From Bacillus sp. NP157 (GTDB lineage Bacteria; Pseudomonadota; Gammaproteobacteria; Xanthomonadales; Rhodanobacteraceae): a stretch of 64,000 nucleotides of DNA. The stretch's first letter is position 1. Every line of letters begins with the position of its first letter. The stretch spans positions 2,108,001-2,172,000 of the forward strand of contig CP076546.1 of the NCBI GenBank assembly GCA_018889975.1. Direction: 5' to 3'. Under the pieces are notes generated by a model that saw only the letters and a list, made by a program, of their open reading frames with translations, was not told the origin of the DNA and did not search any database. Below, one piece after another: positions 37,231-46,461 of the stretch. The translations under genes and the position numbers were made by a program.

Positions 37231-39732
37231 TTAGTTAGTCCACGTCGCCTTGAGGGTCACGCCCGAGAACGCGGCGTAGCCGTTGAGCATGACGTAGTAC
37301 GTGCCGGTCTTGGGCGTGGTCACCGAGCAGCTTTCCGTGTTGCCGGTAACGTACGGGCGGCAATCGTAGCTGGAAGTCGTCGGCGCGGAGCCGAACTTCA
37401 GGTACAGATCCGCGTCGCCCGAGCCGCCCGAGATCGCGACCTTCAGGTTCTTCGCGCCGGCCGGAATGGCGACGGTGTAGCTGAGCTGCCCATTCTTCGC
37501 CGCCGACAGGCCGGTCACGGCCACGCCATTCTGCAGCACGTTGCCGCCACCACCGCCGGTGGCCGTCACCGTGACCGAGGAGGTCTTGGTGTTCGTCGCA
37601 CCCGCGTTGTCGGTGACCTTCTCACTGACGCTGTACGTACCGGCAGCCGCGTACGTATGGCTCGGGCTGGCAGCGGTCGACGTGCTGCCGTCGCCGAAGG
37701 TCCACGCGTGCGATGCGATGCTGCCATCGCTATCGGTGGAGCTATCGGTGAAGGTCGCGGTCAGGCCACTCGTCGCGACGCTGAAGTTCGCCACGGGCGG
37801 CGTGTTGGTGGTGCCGCCACCACCGCCGGTGACCCAGTTCGCCGCGGCGTACGTGTTGAGCTTGCCGATGTCGAAGCTGCCGAAGCCGGTGGCTTCGTCG
37901 AAGCCGGTGGCTGCGGTGTAGCCATGGTTCTGGTAACCGTTGTTGCCCGAGGTGACGTCATGCAGCAGCGAGGTCTGCGTCGGGAACGCGGCGTAGAACT
38001 TCGATGCCGGGAAGCCGATCGCATTGCCGTTGGCGGACTCGATGCGGGCAAACGCACCGACGAACAGCGGGGACGCCAGCGAGGTACCGCCGACCTGCTC
38101 GGTCGAACCGTTGACGACGATCAGGGCACCGGACGACGAGGCCGCGTCGAAGGCGACGTCGGGGCCGACGCGCTTGGTGCTGCTGGACACCGACGACTGC
38201 CAGGACGGCGCCGCTTCGTACAGGCTGGTGCCGCCGCCCGTCGCCCACAGGCGCTGGTTGTTGTCGCCCTGGCTCGGCGCGATCGCCGCAAGGCCTTCGT
38301 TCCACACGGTTTCGCCCGACCAGGTCGTGCCGCTGGTCGACAGCTGCGTGCCGCCCACCTGGATCACGTACGGCGAGCTGGCCGGTTCGCTGACCGAGTA
38401 GTGGGTCAGGTCGATCTTTACCGTGCCCGCCGAATTCGCGACATAACCGGGCGAGCCCGAGGTCGGATCGGTCGACCACTGGTACACGCCGGCATCGCCC
38501 GATGCGATGGAGAAGATCTGGCCCTGCGCGACCGCCTGCTGGAAGATCGCGTCGTCGGCCGCCTGCGTGCCGGATTCCTCGGCGGCGGTTTCGTCTTCGC
38601 CGAGCGACACGTTGATCAGCTTGGCGATGTTGTCGGTGACCGCCTTGTTGTAGGTCGCCGTGATGCCGGCATCGGTGATGCCCGACGAGCTGGAGTTACC
38701 GTTGGCCGAGGTATAGAAGATCAGCTGCTTCACGCCACCGGCGATACCGACGATGTCCTGGCTGTCCAGCGACCATTCGCCGTTGGAATCCGGATCGTTG
38801 GCGAAGGTGCCGCTACCCACCTTGGTGATGGTGCTGTTCACCGTGCCGAGGCCGGCGCTGGAGGTGAAGCTGTTGAGGTCGGTGACGGTCTGGGTGATCG
38901 AACCCCAGGTGATGATGCCGACCGCGGTATTCGTCGCTGCCGCGAGGCCGCTACCGCCGTAGATCGCGGCGAAGTCCTGCGGGTGGTGGGCCGCCACGGC
39001 CGCGGCTGCCTGCGTGCTTGCGGCAGGGCCCGGGGCGGTGACGCGTTCCGGGTGGTACACGTGGTGCAGCGTGTGCTTGACCGACACGTTCTGCAGGCCG
39101 AGCACGGCGTTGACGGATTCGCCGAGCGCGGCAGGCACGAGCGCCGGGGTGTCATTGGCGAAGAACTCGCGACCGCCCTGGCTGAAACGCTTGATCGAGG
39201 TGTGGAAGCCATTGGTTGCCGCGCCCGCGGTACCGTCGGCTTCGATCAGCAGGTTGTTCGGCGCTACCTGGATGTTGGTGAAGCCGTTCTGCTGGAGGTG
39301 CGCGACCACCGCGTTCACCTGGGCCTGGGTCGGTCCGAACTGCGCCTTGAACTGGTCGGGCGTCAGGAAGTGGCCGAAGGCCGCGTTGCCCGGCGTGGTG
39401 ACGTTATGCAGGAACGCCTGCAGCTGGTCGGGATTGCGCAGCTTCATGCCGATGACCACGTGCAGCGGCTGGTCCGCGGCGGCCGCGGTCACCGCGGTGC
39501 CGGCGAGCGACGGCTGCCCGGTCATGTTGATGGTGTAGCCGGCGGACACAGGGGTCGACGCCGTCGTGCTGGCGGCCATCACCTGGCTACTGCTGCTTGC
39601 GGGCAGTAGCGCTGCCTTCGTATTCGTGGAGACCCACGCATCCTCTGCGTGCGCACCCAGGGTCGTCATCGCGAGGGTGATCGCGACCGTCAATGCCGTC
39701 TTGCGAGTGACGCGAAAAGCATCGATCTTCAT
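37231..39732 (-). CDS. Secreted S53-family (sedolisin) peptidase with PKD and PPC domains
   Basis: 833 residues. The signal peptide ends near residue 29 (LAMTTLGAHAE). A pro-kumamolisin activation domain (about 90-220) and the S53 catalytic domain follow. The catalytic set is Glu/Asp in GEWSLDSQD (near residues 319 and 323) and Ser in GGTSLASP (near 550). A PKD domain (about 645-725) and a bacterial pre-peptidase C-terminal domain (about 735-830) complete it. Sedolisins are acid-active serine-carboxyl peptidases. The ATG at 39732 follows AAGGAACAC. The frame stays open upstream but does not look coding. Confidence 0.94.
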   Translation of the reverse strand: MKIDAFRVTRKTALTVAITLAMTTLGAHAEDAWVSTNTKAALLPASSSSQVMAASTTASTPVSAGYTINMTGQPSLAGTAVTAAAADQPLHVVIGMKLRNPDQLQAFLHNVTTPGNAAFGHFLTPDQFKAQFGPTQAQVNAVVAHLQQNGFTNIQVAPNNLLIEADGTAGAATNGFHTSIKRFSQGGREFFANDTPALVPAALGESVNAVLGLQNVSVKHTLHHVYHPERVTAPGPAASTQAAAAVAAHHPQDFAAIYGGSGLAAATNTAVGIITWGSITQTVTDLNSFTSSAGLGTVNSTITKVGSGTFANDPDSNGEWSLDSQDIVGIAGGVKQLIFYTSANGNSSSSGITDAGITATYNKAVTDNIAKLINVSLGEDETAAEESGTQAADDAIFQQAVAQGQIFSIASGDAGVYQWSTDPTSGSPGYVANSAGTVKIDLTHYSVSEPASSPYVIQVGGTQLSTSGTTWSGETVWNEGLAAIAPSQGDNNQRLWATGGGTSLYEAAPSWQSSVSSSTKRVGPDVAFDAASSSGALIVVNGSTEQVGGTSLASPLFVGAFARIESANGNAIGFPASKFYAAFPTQTSLLHDVTSGNNGYQNHGYTAATGFDEATGFGSFDIGKLNTYAAANWVTGGGGGTTNTPPVANFSVATSGLTATFTDSSTDSDGSIASHAWTFGDGSTSTAASPSHTYAAAGTYSVSEKVTDNAGATNTKTSSVTVTATGGGGGNVLQNGVAVTGLSAAKNGQLSYTVAIPAGAKNLKVAISGGSGDADLYLKFGSAPTTSSYDCRPYVTGNTESCSVTTPKTGTYYVMLNGYAAFSGVTLKATWTN

Positions 39733-40027
39733 TGCGTTGTGTTCCTTCGTTTGCCCGTAGGAATGCCATTCACGTTGCGTGCTGGCGTTGTCACTGCAGG
39801 TGTTCCGGCGCAGGAAATTGCGAACCCCCGACCGTCCCGCCGTGTCTCCCCCTGTCCATCGAGAAGGCGGCGTTGAAACTTTCGCCATCCTTTCTTCGGG
39901 GGTGTTTTGGTTGACGAAGGGGGTGTTCTTGTGACGGAAGTCGTGCAAATCGGGTGAAGAAGGATTTCGACCCGATGCGTCGGTGCTTACCCGTTCGCAA
40001 GTTACTGCGCACATTGCGCAGGAACGT
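39733..40027. other. Gap between the S53 peptidase and the AraC gene
   Basis: This region holds no supported gene. A 24-bp imperfect direct repeat containing GGGGGTGTT and TTGACGAAG-like elements lies at about 39896-39945. The promoter of the peptidase gene must be here, but no strong -10/-35 match was found. Confidence 0.5.
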
Positions 40028-40888
40028 TCAAACGATGGGCAGGTAGATGTCGGTGATCGCCGCGTGCTCGGGCACGTCGGGGAAGAAGGCGACGCGCTGG
40101 AAAAACAGCGGTGCATCGCGCGGTGTTTCATCGGTGGCGCTGAGCCATTCGCCGTAGAGGAAGCGAACGCTGTCGATCAGCTGCGCATCGGCACCGACAT
40201 GCCGGAGCACCGCACAGCGACCGCCATCGATCTGCGCTGCGACGACGCCTTGCGTGTTCGGCAGGACGTTGGCGCATGTGCAGCAAATATCCATCCGATA
40301 CGTTTCCGGCGGCGTGTCGTCGGGATCGTCGTAAACGAGGTTCCACGTCGCCGCCTTCGCTGGCGGCAGGTGGTTCGCGCGACGCCATGCGATGAATGTC
40401 CGGATGGTCTCACCGATGCGTCCTGGTGGCCCGACGTGCGACAGGCAGGCTACCGGTGTTTCTGGAAAGTCGACGATGCGCACATCGTCGTGGGCGTGGC
40501 GCACGGGCATATGGAATCTCCTTACCTGGTCAAGGTCGTGCCAGGCACGCGCCCAGCGCGCCCAGTCGGGTTGTTCGCGGAACGCGGAAGGCGACTGGCC
40601 CAGGCGCTGGCGGAACGCGCGGGCGAATGCTTCGGGGCTTTCGTAACCAGCATCCAGTGCCATCGCCGTCACCGGCACGTCGGCACGGAACGCCGCTTGC
40701 CATGCGGCGCGCTTGAAGCGGGAGAGCTGCACGTAGCGATGCACGCCCATGCCCGTCAGCGCGGCGAAGCGTCGGTGGAAATGGAACGGCGAATACGCGG
40801 CCTGCGTCGCCAGCACGTCGAGCGACAGCACGTCGTCGAGGTGGCTATCGATGTAAGCGAGCACGTGGCGGAAGCGATCGTCGGTCAT
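40028..40888 (-). CDS. AraC-family regulator with GyrI-like effector domain
   Basis: A 286-residue protein. The N-terminal AraC HTH pair (residues 5-105, with LDVLATQAAYSPFHFHRRFAALTGMG and MALDAGYESPEAFARAFRQRLGQSP) is followed by a GyrI-like domain (about 130-285, IVDFPETPVACLSHVGP onward). Such proteins resemble Rob/SoxS-linked regulators that bind small amphipathic or cationic compounds. It is divergent from the blaR1-like gene 138 bp away. Confidence 0.92.
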   Translation of the reverse strand: MTDDRFRHVLAYIDSHLDDVLSLDVLATQAAYSPFHFHRRFAALTGMGVHRYVQLSRFKRAAWQAAFRADVPVTAMALDAGYESPEAFARAFRQRLGQSPSAFREQPDWARWARAWHDLDQVRRFHMPVRHAHDDVRIVDFPETPVACLSHVGPPGRIGETIRTFIAWRRANHLPPAKAATWNLVYDDPDDTPPETYRMDICCTCANVLPNTQGVVAAQIDGGRCAVLRHVGADAQLIDSVRFLYGEWLSATDETPRDAPLFFQRVAFFPDVPEHAAITDIYLPIV

Positions 40889-40976
40889 GGGTAAAGCGTA
40901 GCGGCGATGCGCCCTCCCCGCCTGACGGATCTTGCGCGATGCGGGCTGGGTACCTCGCGGGGCTTGTCATTTTCGT

Positions 40977-40988
40977 TTACACGTGTAA
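40977..40988. promoter_or_regulatory. BlaI/MecI-type operator, site 1
   Basis: TTACACGTGTAA is a perfect 12-bp palindrome of the form TTAC-N4-GTAA that matches the TACA..TGTA core of BlaI operators. The TTTACA overlapping it is a plausible -35. Confidence 0.75.
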
Positions 40989-41001
40989 TCTCACGTTACG
41001 A

Positions 41002-41013
41002 TTACGGATGTAA
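41002..41013. promoter_or_regulatory. BlaI/MecI-type operator, site 2
   Basis: TTACGGATGTAA repeats TTAC-N4-GTAA exactly 25 bp after site 1, 14 bp before the blaR1-like start codon. Confidence 0.7.
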
Positions 41014-41026
41014 ACGGAGATACACC

Positions 41027-42307
41027 ATGCTCGAACCGCTGGCACCGGGACTAGCCGACGTCGCCATTCGCGCCGTGCTCGCCTTCACCATCACGACCGG
41101 CTGGTTGCTGGTCCTGCGCCGCCCGTGGCGGCGCGTGTTCGGCGCGGGCTCCACGTACATGCTCTGGTCGGCGTTGCCGCTTGCGCTCATCGTCGCCAGC
41201 CTGCCGTTAGCCGACAGCCGCGCTCCCTTCATGTCCATCGCGACGTCGCTACGCGAGGCAACCAGTGCCGCCGCAGCCCGGGTGACGCATACGCCGGCGG
41301 GCGTCGATGCCGGTGCGGCCCTCGCCATGGCGTGGCTGGTCGGGAGCGTGCTCGCCCTCGCCTGGCACGCCGTGGCGCAGTGGCGCTACCAACGGGCCCT
41401 GCGCGACGCCGGCCGCCTGCCGGATCACGCGGGCATCCCCGTGCTGAAGGCCTCGCGCCCGGACCTCGGCCCGGCGCAGGTCGGCATCCTCCGTCCGCGC
41501 ATCGTGCTGCCTGCCGACTTCGACGAGCGCTTCGCTTCCGGCGAGCGGGCGCTGGTCCTCGACCACGAGGCGACCCATGCCCGACGACGCGATGCACTCT
41601 GGGCAGCGCTCGCGCATGGGCTTGCCTGCGCGTTCTGGTTCCATCCCTTCGCATGGTGGGCACTGCGTGCCTTCCGCACGGACCAGGAGCTCGCCTGCGA
41701 CGCTGCCGTCGTGCAGCGGCAACCGTCCTCCCGGCGCGTTTACGCCGAAGCTCTGCTGAAAAACCACGCCATGGTCGCGTTGCCCGCGGGCTGCCCATGG
41801 CCTTCACGACACCCCTTGATGGAGCGCATCGCCATGTTGAAGCAGTCGCCGTCCCGCCGTCGTCGCACGCTCGCCCTCGTCGCCCTGCCCTTCGCCCTGG
41901 CCGGCGTCACCGCCACCGCATGGAGCGCGGCGCCCACCCCCGCCGCGGGCAAGCCGCAGTACCAGGTCGAAGCACGCATCGCGTCGAACGACGGGAACGA
42001 TGCGCATGTCACCGTCTGCGCCTACGAGAACCAGCCCGCAACGGTGACTCCGACGGCGGTCGACGGCAAGCCTGCATGGAAGGTCGCCTTCACCGTCGTG
42101 CCTTCGACGGAGCCAGGGATGCTCGATGTCACCATCGACAGCGCATCGGACCACGACCATCACCTGCGGACGTCGCGGGAGATCCTGAGGGTCACGCCGA
42201 ATGCATCCGCCGACGTGGTGTACTCGGACAAGGCCGACAGCGGCCTGCGCAGCATCGACATCATTCCCACGACGGGCTGCCCCGCCGCGGCGAAGGCCCA
42301 CGCATGA
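41027..42307 (+). CDS. M56-family (BlaR1/MecR1-like) membrane metallopeptidase
   Basis: A 426-residue protein with hydrophobic segments near residues 10-30, 45-62, 100-118 and 285-305. The zinc site HEATH is at residues 180-184 and lies in the cytoplasmic loop of such proteins. The C-terminal 110 residues are a small extracytoplasmic domain unlike a penicillin-binding sensor, so the inducer may not be a beta-lactam. It overlaps the repressor gene by ATGA. The metallopeptidase precedes the repressor, the reverse of the usual blaI-blaR1 order. ACGGAGA lies before the ATG. Confidence 0.9.
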   Translation: MLEPLAPGLADVAIRAVLAFTITTGWLLVLRRPWRRVFGAGSTYMLWSALPLALIVASLPLADSRAPFMSIATSLREATSAAAARVTHTPAGVDAGAALAMAWLVGSVLALAWHAVAQWRYQRALRDAGRLPDHAGIPVLKASRPDLGPAQVGILRPRIVLPADFDERFASGERALVLDHEATHARRRDALWAALAHGLACAFWFHPFAWWALRAFRTDQELACDAAVVQRQPSSRRVYAEALLKNHAMVALPAGCPWPSRHPLMERIAMLKQSPSRRRRTLALVALPFALAGVTATAWSAAPTPAAGKPQYQVEARIASNDGNDAHVTVCAYENQPATVTPTAVDGKPAWKVAFTVVPSTEPGMLDVTIDSASDHDHHLRTSREILRVTPNASADVVYSDKADSGLRSIDIIPTTGCPAAAKAHA

Positions 42308-42669
42308 GTACGCCGATTACCGAAGCGGAGGCCGTGGTTATGGTGGCCCTGTGGGAACAGGCACCACGCAGTACCGAAGACATCCTTGCGGCGGTCGGCC
42401 CCGCCCAGGGCTGGCAACTGGGCACGGTGAAATCACTGGTGAATCGGCTGCTCAACAAGCAGGCGATCAGCGCAGAACAGGATGGGCGCCGCTACCTCTA
42501 TCGCCCGATGCTATCGCGCGAAGACTATATCTCGGCCGAAAGCGAAGGGTTGCTCGACCGATTGTTCGGCGGGAGGGTCGCACCGCTGGTCGCACACTTC
42601 TCCGAACACCGCCGGCTGTCGAAGAAGGACGTGGCCGAGCTGAGGAAGTTGCTGGACGAGTTGGACTGA
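42304..42669 (+). CDS. BlaI/MecI/CopY-family repressor
   Basis: A 121-residue winged-helix repressor of the Penicillinase_R family (ITEAEAVVMVALWEQAPRS, TVKSLVNRLLNKQAISAEQDGRRYLYRPM). BlaI-type proteins bind TACA/TGTA dyads and are removed by cleavage when the paired M56 sensor is activated. Two such dyads lie upstream of the operon. No beta-lactamase gene is adjacent, so the regulated target must be elsewhere or this pair regulates itself. Confidence 0.92.
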   Translation: MSTPITEAEAVVMVALWEQAPRSTEDILAAVGPAQGWQLGTVKSLVNRLLNKQAISAEQDGRRYLYRPMLSREDYISAESEGLLDRLFGGRVAPLVAHFSEHRRLSKKDVAELRKLLDELD

Positions 42670-42989
42670 CTGGCCACGGATGGGTCCGTGGCGAAGCTCA
42701 CATGGACGTAATCGGAGAAAAACTTCGCACTGGCAAGGACGATCGCCAGCACCGCAGCCCCTCCCAGCATCCGGTTTTTCCAGCTGGTGAGCTTGTCGAC
42801 CTTCTTCCTGGTGGCATCGGTGACGTGCTGGATATGCTCCAGTTGCGTCTGCATGCGCGGCATGGCCCGATAAACCTCGACGAGCATGTTCAGGCCCATG
42901 TCACCACCCACGCCGAAGTCACGGCCGTGGGTGCCGAAGCCGTCTCCTGACGTGCGGCTTCGCACGCGCTGGCGACCCATGTTTTTCAT
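42525..42989 (-). CDS. Hypothetical protein with coiled coil and membrane segment, overlapping blaI on the other strand
   Basis: A 154-residue frame. Residues about 40-72 (RAMPRMQTQLEHIQHVTDATR region) form a charged helix and residues about 73-90 (MLGGAAVLAIVLASAKFF) a membrane segment, like small phage or mobile-element holin-type proteins. The last ~48 residues overlap blaI antisense and are probably an artefact of a lost original end. A start at 42899 (MGLNMLVEVYRAM) is as plausible as 42989. It may be a truncated remnant. Confidence 0.4.
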   Translation of the reverse strand: MKNMGRQRVRSRTSGDGFGTHGRDFGVGGDMGLNMLVEVYRAMPRMQTQLEHIQHVTDATRKKVDKLTSWKNRMLGGAAVLAIVLASAKFFSDYVHVSFATDPSVASQSNSSSNFLSSATSFFDSRRCSEKCATSGATLPPNNRSSNPSLSAEI

Positions 42990-43159
42990 GCGGCTCGTCT
43001 CCTCGGGCTCAGGTGGATGTGACTGCAGGCGCTCGATTGCGCCAATGCGCTACGCAGGAAACGTTAGGCGCATGGGCAGGTACCGACAATGGCCGCGGAG
43101 TGCGCCGGCATGTCGTCTCTCGACGATTTGCTCTGTCGGCACTCGACTACAGGAGGGCT

Positions 43160-43181
43160 TCGCGCGCAGGCGCGCTCCTAC
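43160..43181 (-). repeat. REP-like palindrome, copy 10
   Basis: The inverted core is perfect and lies between the remnant gene and the tRNA terminator. Confidence 0.85.
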
Positions 43182-43215
43182 ATTAGAGTGCGTGTCGAGC
43201 GGCAAATGCGGGCAA

Positions 43216-43252
43216 CAAAAAAGGCGCTGACCGGGGTCAGCGCCTTTTCTTT
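43216..43252 (-). terminator. Terminator of the tRNA-fMet gene
   Basis: AAGGCGCTGACC and GGTCAGCGCCTT form a 12-bp stem followed on the minus strand by TTTTGTT. Confidence 0.9.
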
Positions 43253-43258
43253 TGAAAC

Positions 43259-43335
<77 letters not shown>

Positions 43336-43348
43336 TCAGGAGAAAGAA

Positions 43349-43377
43349 AGTATAGGGAGGTGGCGGGATTCTTGCAA
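43349..43377 (-). promoter_or_regulatory. Promoter of the tRNA-fMet gene
   Basis: On the minus strand TTGCAA (43372-43377) and TATACT (43349-43354) are 17 bp apart, 14 bp before the tRNA. Confidence 0.85.
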
Positions 43378-43425
43378 GCCCTTTTCTTACATGTTTGTGA
43401 AAAAGTTTGGGCGTGGAAGACGCAA

Positions 43426-43456
43426 GGAAAAAGGCCCGGGGTTAGCCGGGCCTTTT
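43426..43456 (-). terminator. Terminator of the nuo operon
   Basis: AAGGCCCGG and CCGGGCCTT form a 9-bp stem around a 6-nt loop, flanked by TTTTC on one side and A-rich sequence on the other. It lies 5 bp after nuoN. Confidence 0.9.
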
Positions 43457-43460
43457 CGTG

Positions 43461-44921
43461 TCAGGCGCCGAAGGCGCGCTGGCACCATGCGAAGAGCGGT
43501 GCCCAGGTGAAGCCGAGCACGAGCAACGCGATGGCGTTGATCGACAGCAGCCAGCGCGATGCGACGTCCGGCGTCGGGCGCACGTCGGTGCCCTCGTTCG
43601 GGGCATCGAAGTACATCACCTTGACCACGCGCAGGTAGTAGTAGAGACCGATGATGGCGAACACGGCGCCGGCCAGCGACAGCCAGAGGAAGCCTGCATC
43701 CATCGCAGCCTTCAGCACCAGCAGCTTGCCGAAGAAGCCGAACAGCGGCGGCACGCCAGCCAGCGAGAACATCACCAGCAGCATCATGAAGGCGAACCAC
43801 GGCGAACGCTGGTTCAGGCCCTTCAGGTCGTCGATCTCTTCGCACTCGAAGCCGGCGCGCGACAGCACCAGGATCATGCCGAACGCGGCGGCGCTGGTGA
43901 GCGCATAGCTGACGGCATAGAACATGGAGGCCGAGTAGCCTTCCGGACCCGCGTTGACGAGGCCGAGCAGCAGGTAACCCATGTGCGAGATGGTCGAATA
44001 GGCCAGCAGGCGCTTGAAGTTGGTCTGCACGATGGCGACGAGGTTACCGATAGCCAGCGAAAGCACGGCCAGCACCGCCAGCATCAGCTGCCACTGGGCC
44101 GCGAGGCCCGTGGCGCCACCGGCGATGTCGCCCATGCCGGTCGACAGCAGGCGATAGGCCATGCCGAACGCGGCCAGCTTCTGCGCCGAACCGACGAAGA
44201 TCGTCACCGCCGTCGGCGAACCCTGATACACGTCCGGGATCCACATATGGAACGGCGCGGCACCCAGCTTGAAGCCGATGCCGACGATCATGAAGACCAG
44301 GCCGAACAGCAGCAGCGTGTGCCACTCCGTACCGACGATGGCCGCGTGGATCGCGTGCAGGTCAAGCGTATGCGTCGCGCCATACACCATCGACATGCCG
44401 TACAGCAGCATGCCCGAGGCCAATGCACCCAGCACGAAGTACTTGATCGCCGCTTCGGACGACAGGCGCGAATCGCGGTTCAACGCGACCAGCGCATACG
44501 ACGACAGCGTCAGCAGTTCCAGGCCGAGGTACACGGTGACCAGGCTGCCGGCCGAGACCAGGAACATGATGCCGACGGTGGCGAAGATGGTCAGCGTGTA
44601 GAACTCGCCGAACGGAATCGCCCGCTCCTTAAGGTAAGGACGCGCGTAGACGAAGATCACCGCGGTGATCAGCAGCGAGAAGACCTTCAGCACTTCCGCG
44701 ACGCCGTCGCGGACGAACATGCCGCCGAAGGCGGTCACGCTGTTCTCCGGCTGGCCGCTCACGACCAGCCAGGCGCCGACGAGCAGGACCACGATCGAAA
44801 GCCAGTGGACGGCGCCCTTCTGGCCCGGCTTCAGGCACGCATCCAGCAGGAGCAGGATGCAGGCCGCTACCGTGAGGTAAGCCTCGGGGAGCAGGATAAT
44901 GATGTCAGTGATACCAGGCAT
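43461..44921 (-). CDS. nuoN: NADH-quinone oxidoreductase subunit N
   Basis: A 486-residue membrane subunit of complex I, one of three antiporter-like proton channels. It has about 14 transmembrane helices. The conserved channel Lys and Glu lie in segments such as IKYFVLGALASGMLLYG and LGAAPFHMWIPDVYQGSP. It is the last gene of the nuoA-N operon and is followed by a terminator. Confidence 0.96.
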   Translation of the reverse strand: MPGITDIIILLPEAYLTVAACILLLLDACLKPGQKGAVHWLSIVVLLVGAWLVVSGQPENSVTAFGGMFVRDGVAEVLKVFSLLITAVIFVYARPYLKERAIPFGEFYTLTIFATVGIMFLVSAGSLVTVYLGLELLTLSSYALVALNRDSRLSSEAAIKYFVLGALASGMLLYGMSMVYGATHTLDLHAIHAAIVGTEWHTLLLFGLVFMIVGIGFKLGAAPFHMWIPDVYQGSPTAVTIFVGSAQKLAAFGMAYRLLSTGMGDIAGGATGLAAQWQLMLAVLAVLSLAIGNLVAIVQTNFKRLLAYSTISHMGYLLLGLVNAGPEGYSASMFYAVSYALTSAAAFGMILVLSRAGFECEEIDDLKGLNQRSPWFAFMMLLVMFSLAGVPPLFGFFGKLLVLKAAMDAGFLWLSLAGAVFAIIGLYYYLRVVKVMYFDAPNEGTDVRPTPDVASRWLLSINAIALLVLGFTWAPLFAWCQRAFGA

Positions 44922-44935
44922 GGACTATTTCCCGC

Positions 44936-46447
44936 TCAGACTTTCGTGATGGCCAGCTGCTCGACCAGGCGAGCCACCGACGCATCCATGAGGTGGACCA
45001 GCGGCTCCGGCCAGATGCCGAACAGCAGCACGCCGGCGGCGAACGCGGAAAGCATGAAGATTTCGCGGCCGTTGACGTCGGTCAGTTCCTTCACGTGCGG
45101 GTTGGTGATGTCACCCCACAGCACGCGCTTGACCATCCACAAGGTGTAGGCCGCGCCGATGATCAGGGTGAAGGCGGCGAACAGGGCAATCCACGGGTTC
45201 GCGCTGAACGCGGCCAGGATGACCATGAATTCGCCGACGAAACCGCTGGTACCCGGCAGGCCGCTATTGGCCATCGCGAACAGCACGTAGAACGGCGCGA
45301 AGATCGGCATGACATTGATGACGCCGCCGTAGTCCTTGATCTGGCGCGAGTGCAGGCGGTCGTAGAGCACGCCGATGCAGCTGAACATCGCGCCGGAGAT
45401 GAAGCCGTGCGAGATCATCTGCACCATCGCGCCCTGCATGCCCAGCCGGGCCGCGTCAGGGTTGTTCTGCTCGCGCACCAGCATGAAGGCGATGAAGATG
45501 CCCAGGGTGACGAAACCCATGTGCGCGATGGACGAGTACGCCACCAGCTTCTTCATATCGCCCTGGACCAGGGCCACGTAGCCGATGTAGCAGACCGCCA
45601 CCAGCGACAGCACGATGATCAGCCACGCGAAGTGTTCCGACGCATCGGGCACGATCGGCAGCGTGAAGCGCAGGAAGCCGTAGCCACCGATCTTCAGCAT
45701 CACCGCCGCCAGCACCACCGAACCACCGGTGGGTGCTTCCACGTGGGCGTCCGGCAGCCAGGTGTGCACCGGCACCATCGGCACCTTGATCGCAAAGCCC
45801 AGCAGGAAGGCGAAGAACAGCCAGCTCTGCTCGGTCATGCTGAGCTGCACCTTGGCCATGTCGGCCAGGGCAAAGCTGCCGCCGGTCTTGTGGTACAGGT
45901 AGATCAGGCCGATCAACATGAAGATCGAGCCGAAGAACGTGTAGATGAAGAACTTCAGCGTGGCGTAGACGCGGCGCGGGCCGCCCCAGATACCGATCAG
46001 GACGAACATCGGGATCAGCATCGCTTCGAAGAACACGTAGAACAGCAACGCGTCCGTCGCGCAGAACACGCCGATCATGCAGCCCTCGAGGACGAGCATG
46101 GCGGCCATGTACTGGTGCGGCTTGTTCTGCACCACTTCCCACGCACCCACGATCACCAGGATCTGGACGAAGGTCGTGAGCACGATCAGGGCAACGGAGA
46201 TGCCGTCGACCGCGAGCGAGTAGTTGATGCCTAGCGAGGGAATCCAGCTGAAGGATTCACCCAGCTGGAGCGTACCCGTGGCGGCGTCGTAGGCAGGCAG
46301 GAGGGCAAGGCTGGCGGCGAAGGTGGCAACCGCGACCAGCAGCGAGATCCAGCGGGCGAGGCCTGGGCGACCGGCTCCGGCGAGCAGCACCGGGATGGCG
46401 CCGACGATCGGAAGCCAGATCAGCAGGCTGAGCAAGTGATTCGACAT
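44936..46447 (-). CDS. nuoM: NADH-quinone oxidoreductase subunit M
   Basis: A 503-residue antiporter-like proton channel subunit of complex I with about 14 helices. Signatures include LIGIWGGPRRVYATLKFFIYT, KVPMVPVHTWLPDAHVEAPT and AYSSIAHMGFVTLG. It lies 14 bp downstream of nuoL and 14 bp upstream of nuoN. Confidence 0.96.
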   Translation of the reverse strand: MSNHLLSLLIWLPIVGAIPVLLAGAGRPGLARWISLLVAVATFAASLALLPAYDAATGTLQLGESFSWIPSLGINYSLAVDGISVALIVLTTFVQILVIVGAWEVVQNKPHQYMAAMLVLEGCMIGVFCATDALLFYVFFEAMLIPMFVLIGIWGGPRRVYATLKFFIYTFFGSIFMLIGLIYLYHKTGGSFALADMAKVQLSMTEQSWLFFAFLLGFAIKVPMVPVHTWLPDAHVEAPTGGSVVLAAVMLKIGGYGFLRFTLPIVPDASEHFAWLIIVLSLVAVCYIGYVALVQGDMKKLVAYSSIAHMGFVTLGIFIAFMLVREQNNPDAARLGMQGAMVQMISHGFISGAMFSCIGVLYDRLHSRQIKDYGGVINVMPIFAPFYVLFAMANSGLPGTSGFVGEFMVILAAFSANPWIALFAAFTLIIGAAYTLWMVKRVLWGDITNPHVKELTDVNGREIFMLSAFAAGVLLFGIWPEPLVHLMDASVARLVEQLAITKV

Positions 46448-46461
46448 ATAGCTCGTTTCCC

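Noticed and set aside
39733-40131. N-terminal extension of the S53 peptidase
   Set aside because: A signal peptide begins at the ATG at 39732 with a ribosome site. The extension would place it internally and overlap the AraC gene.
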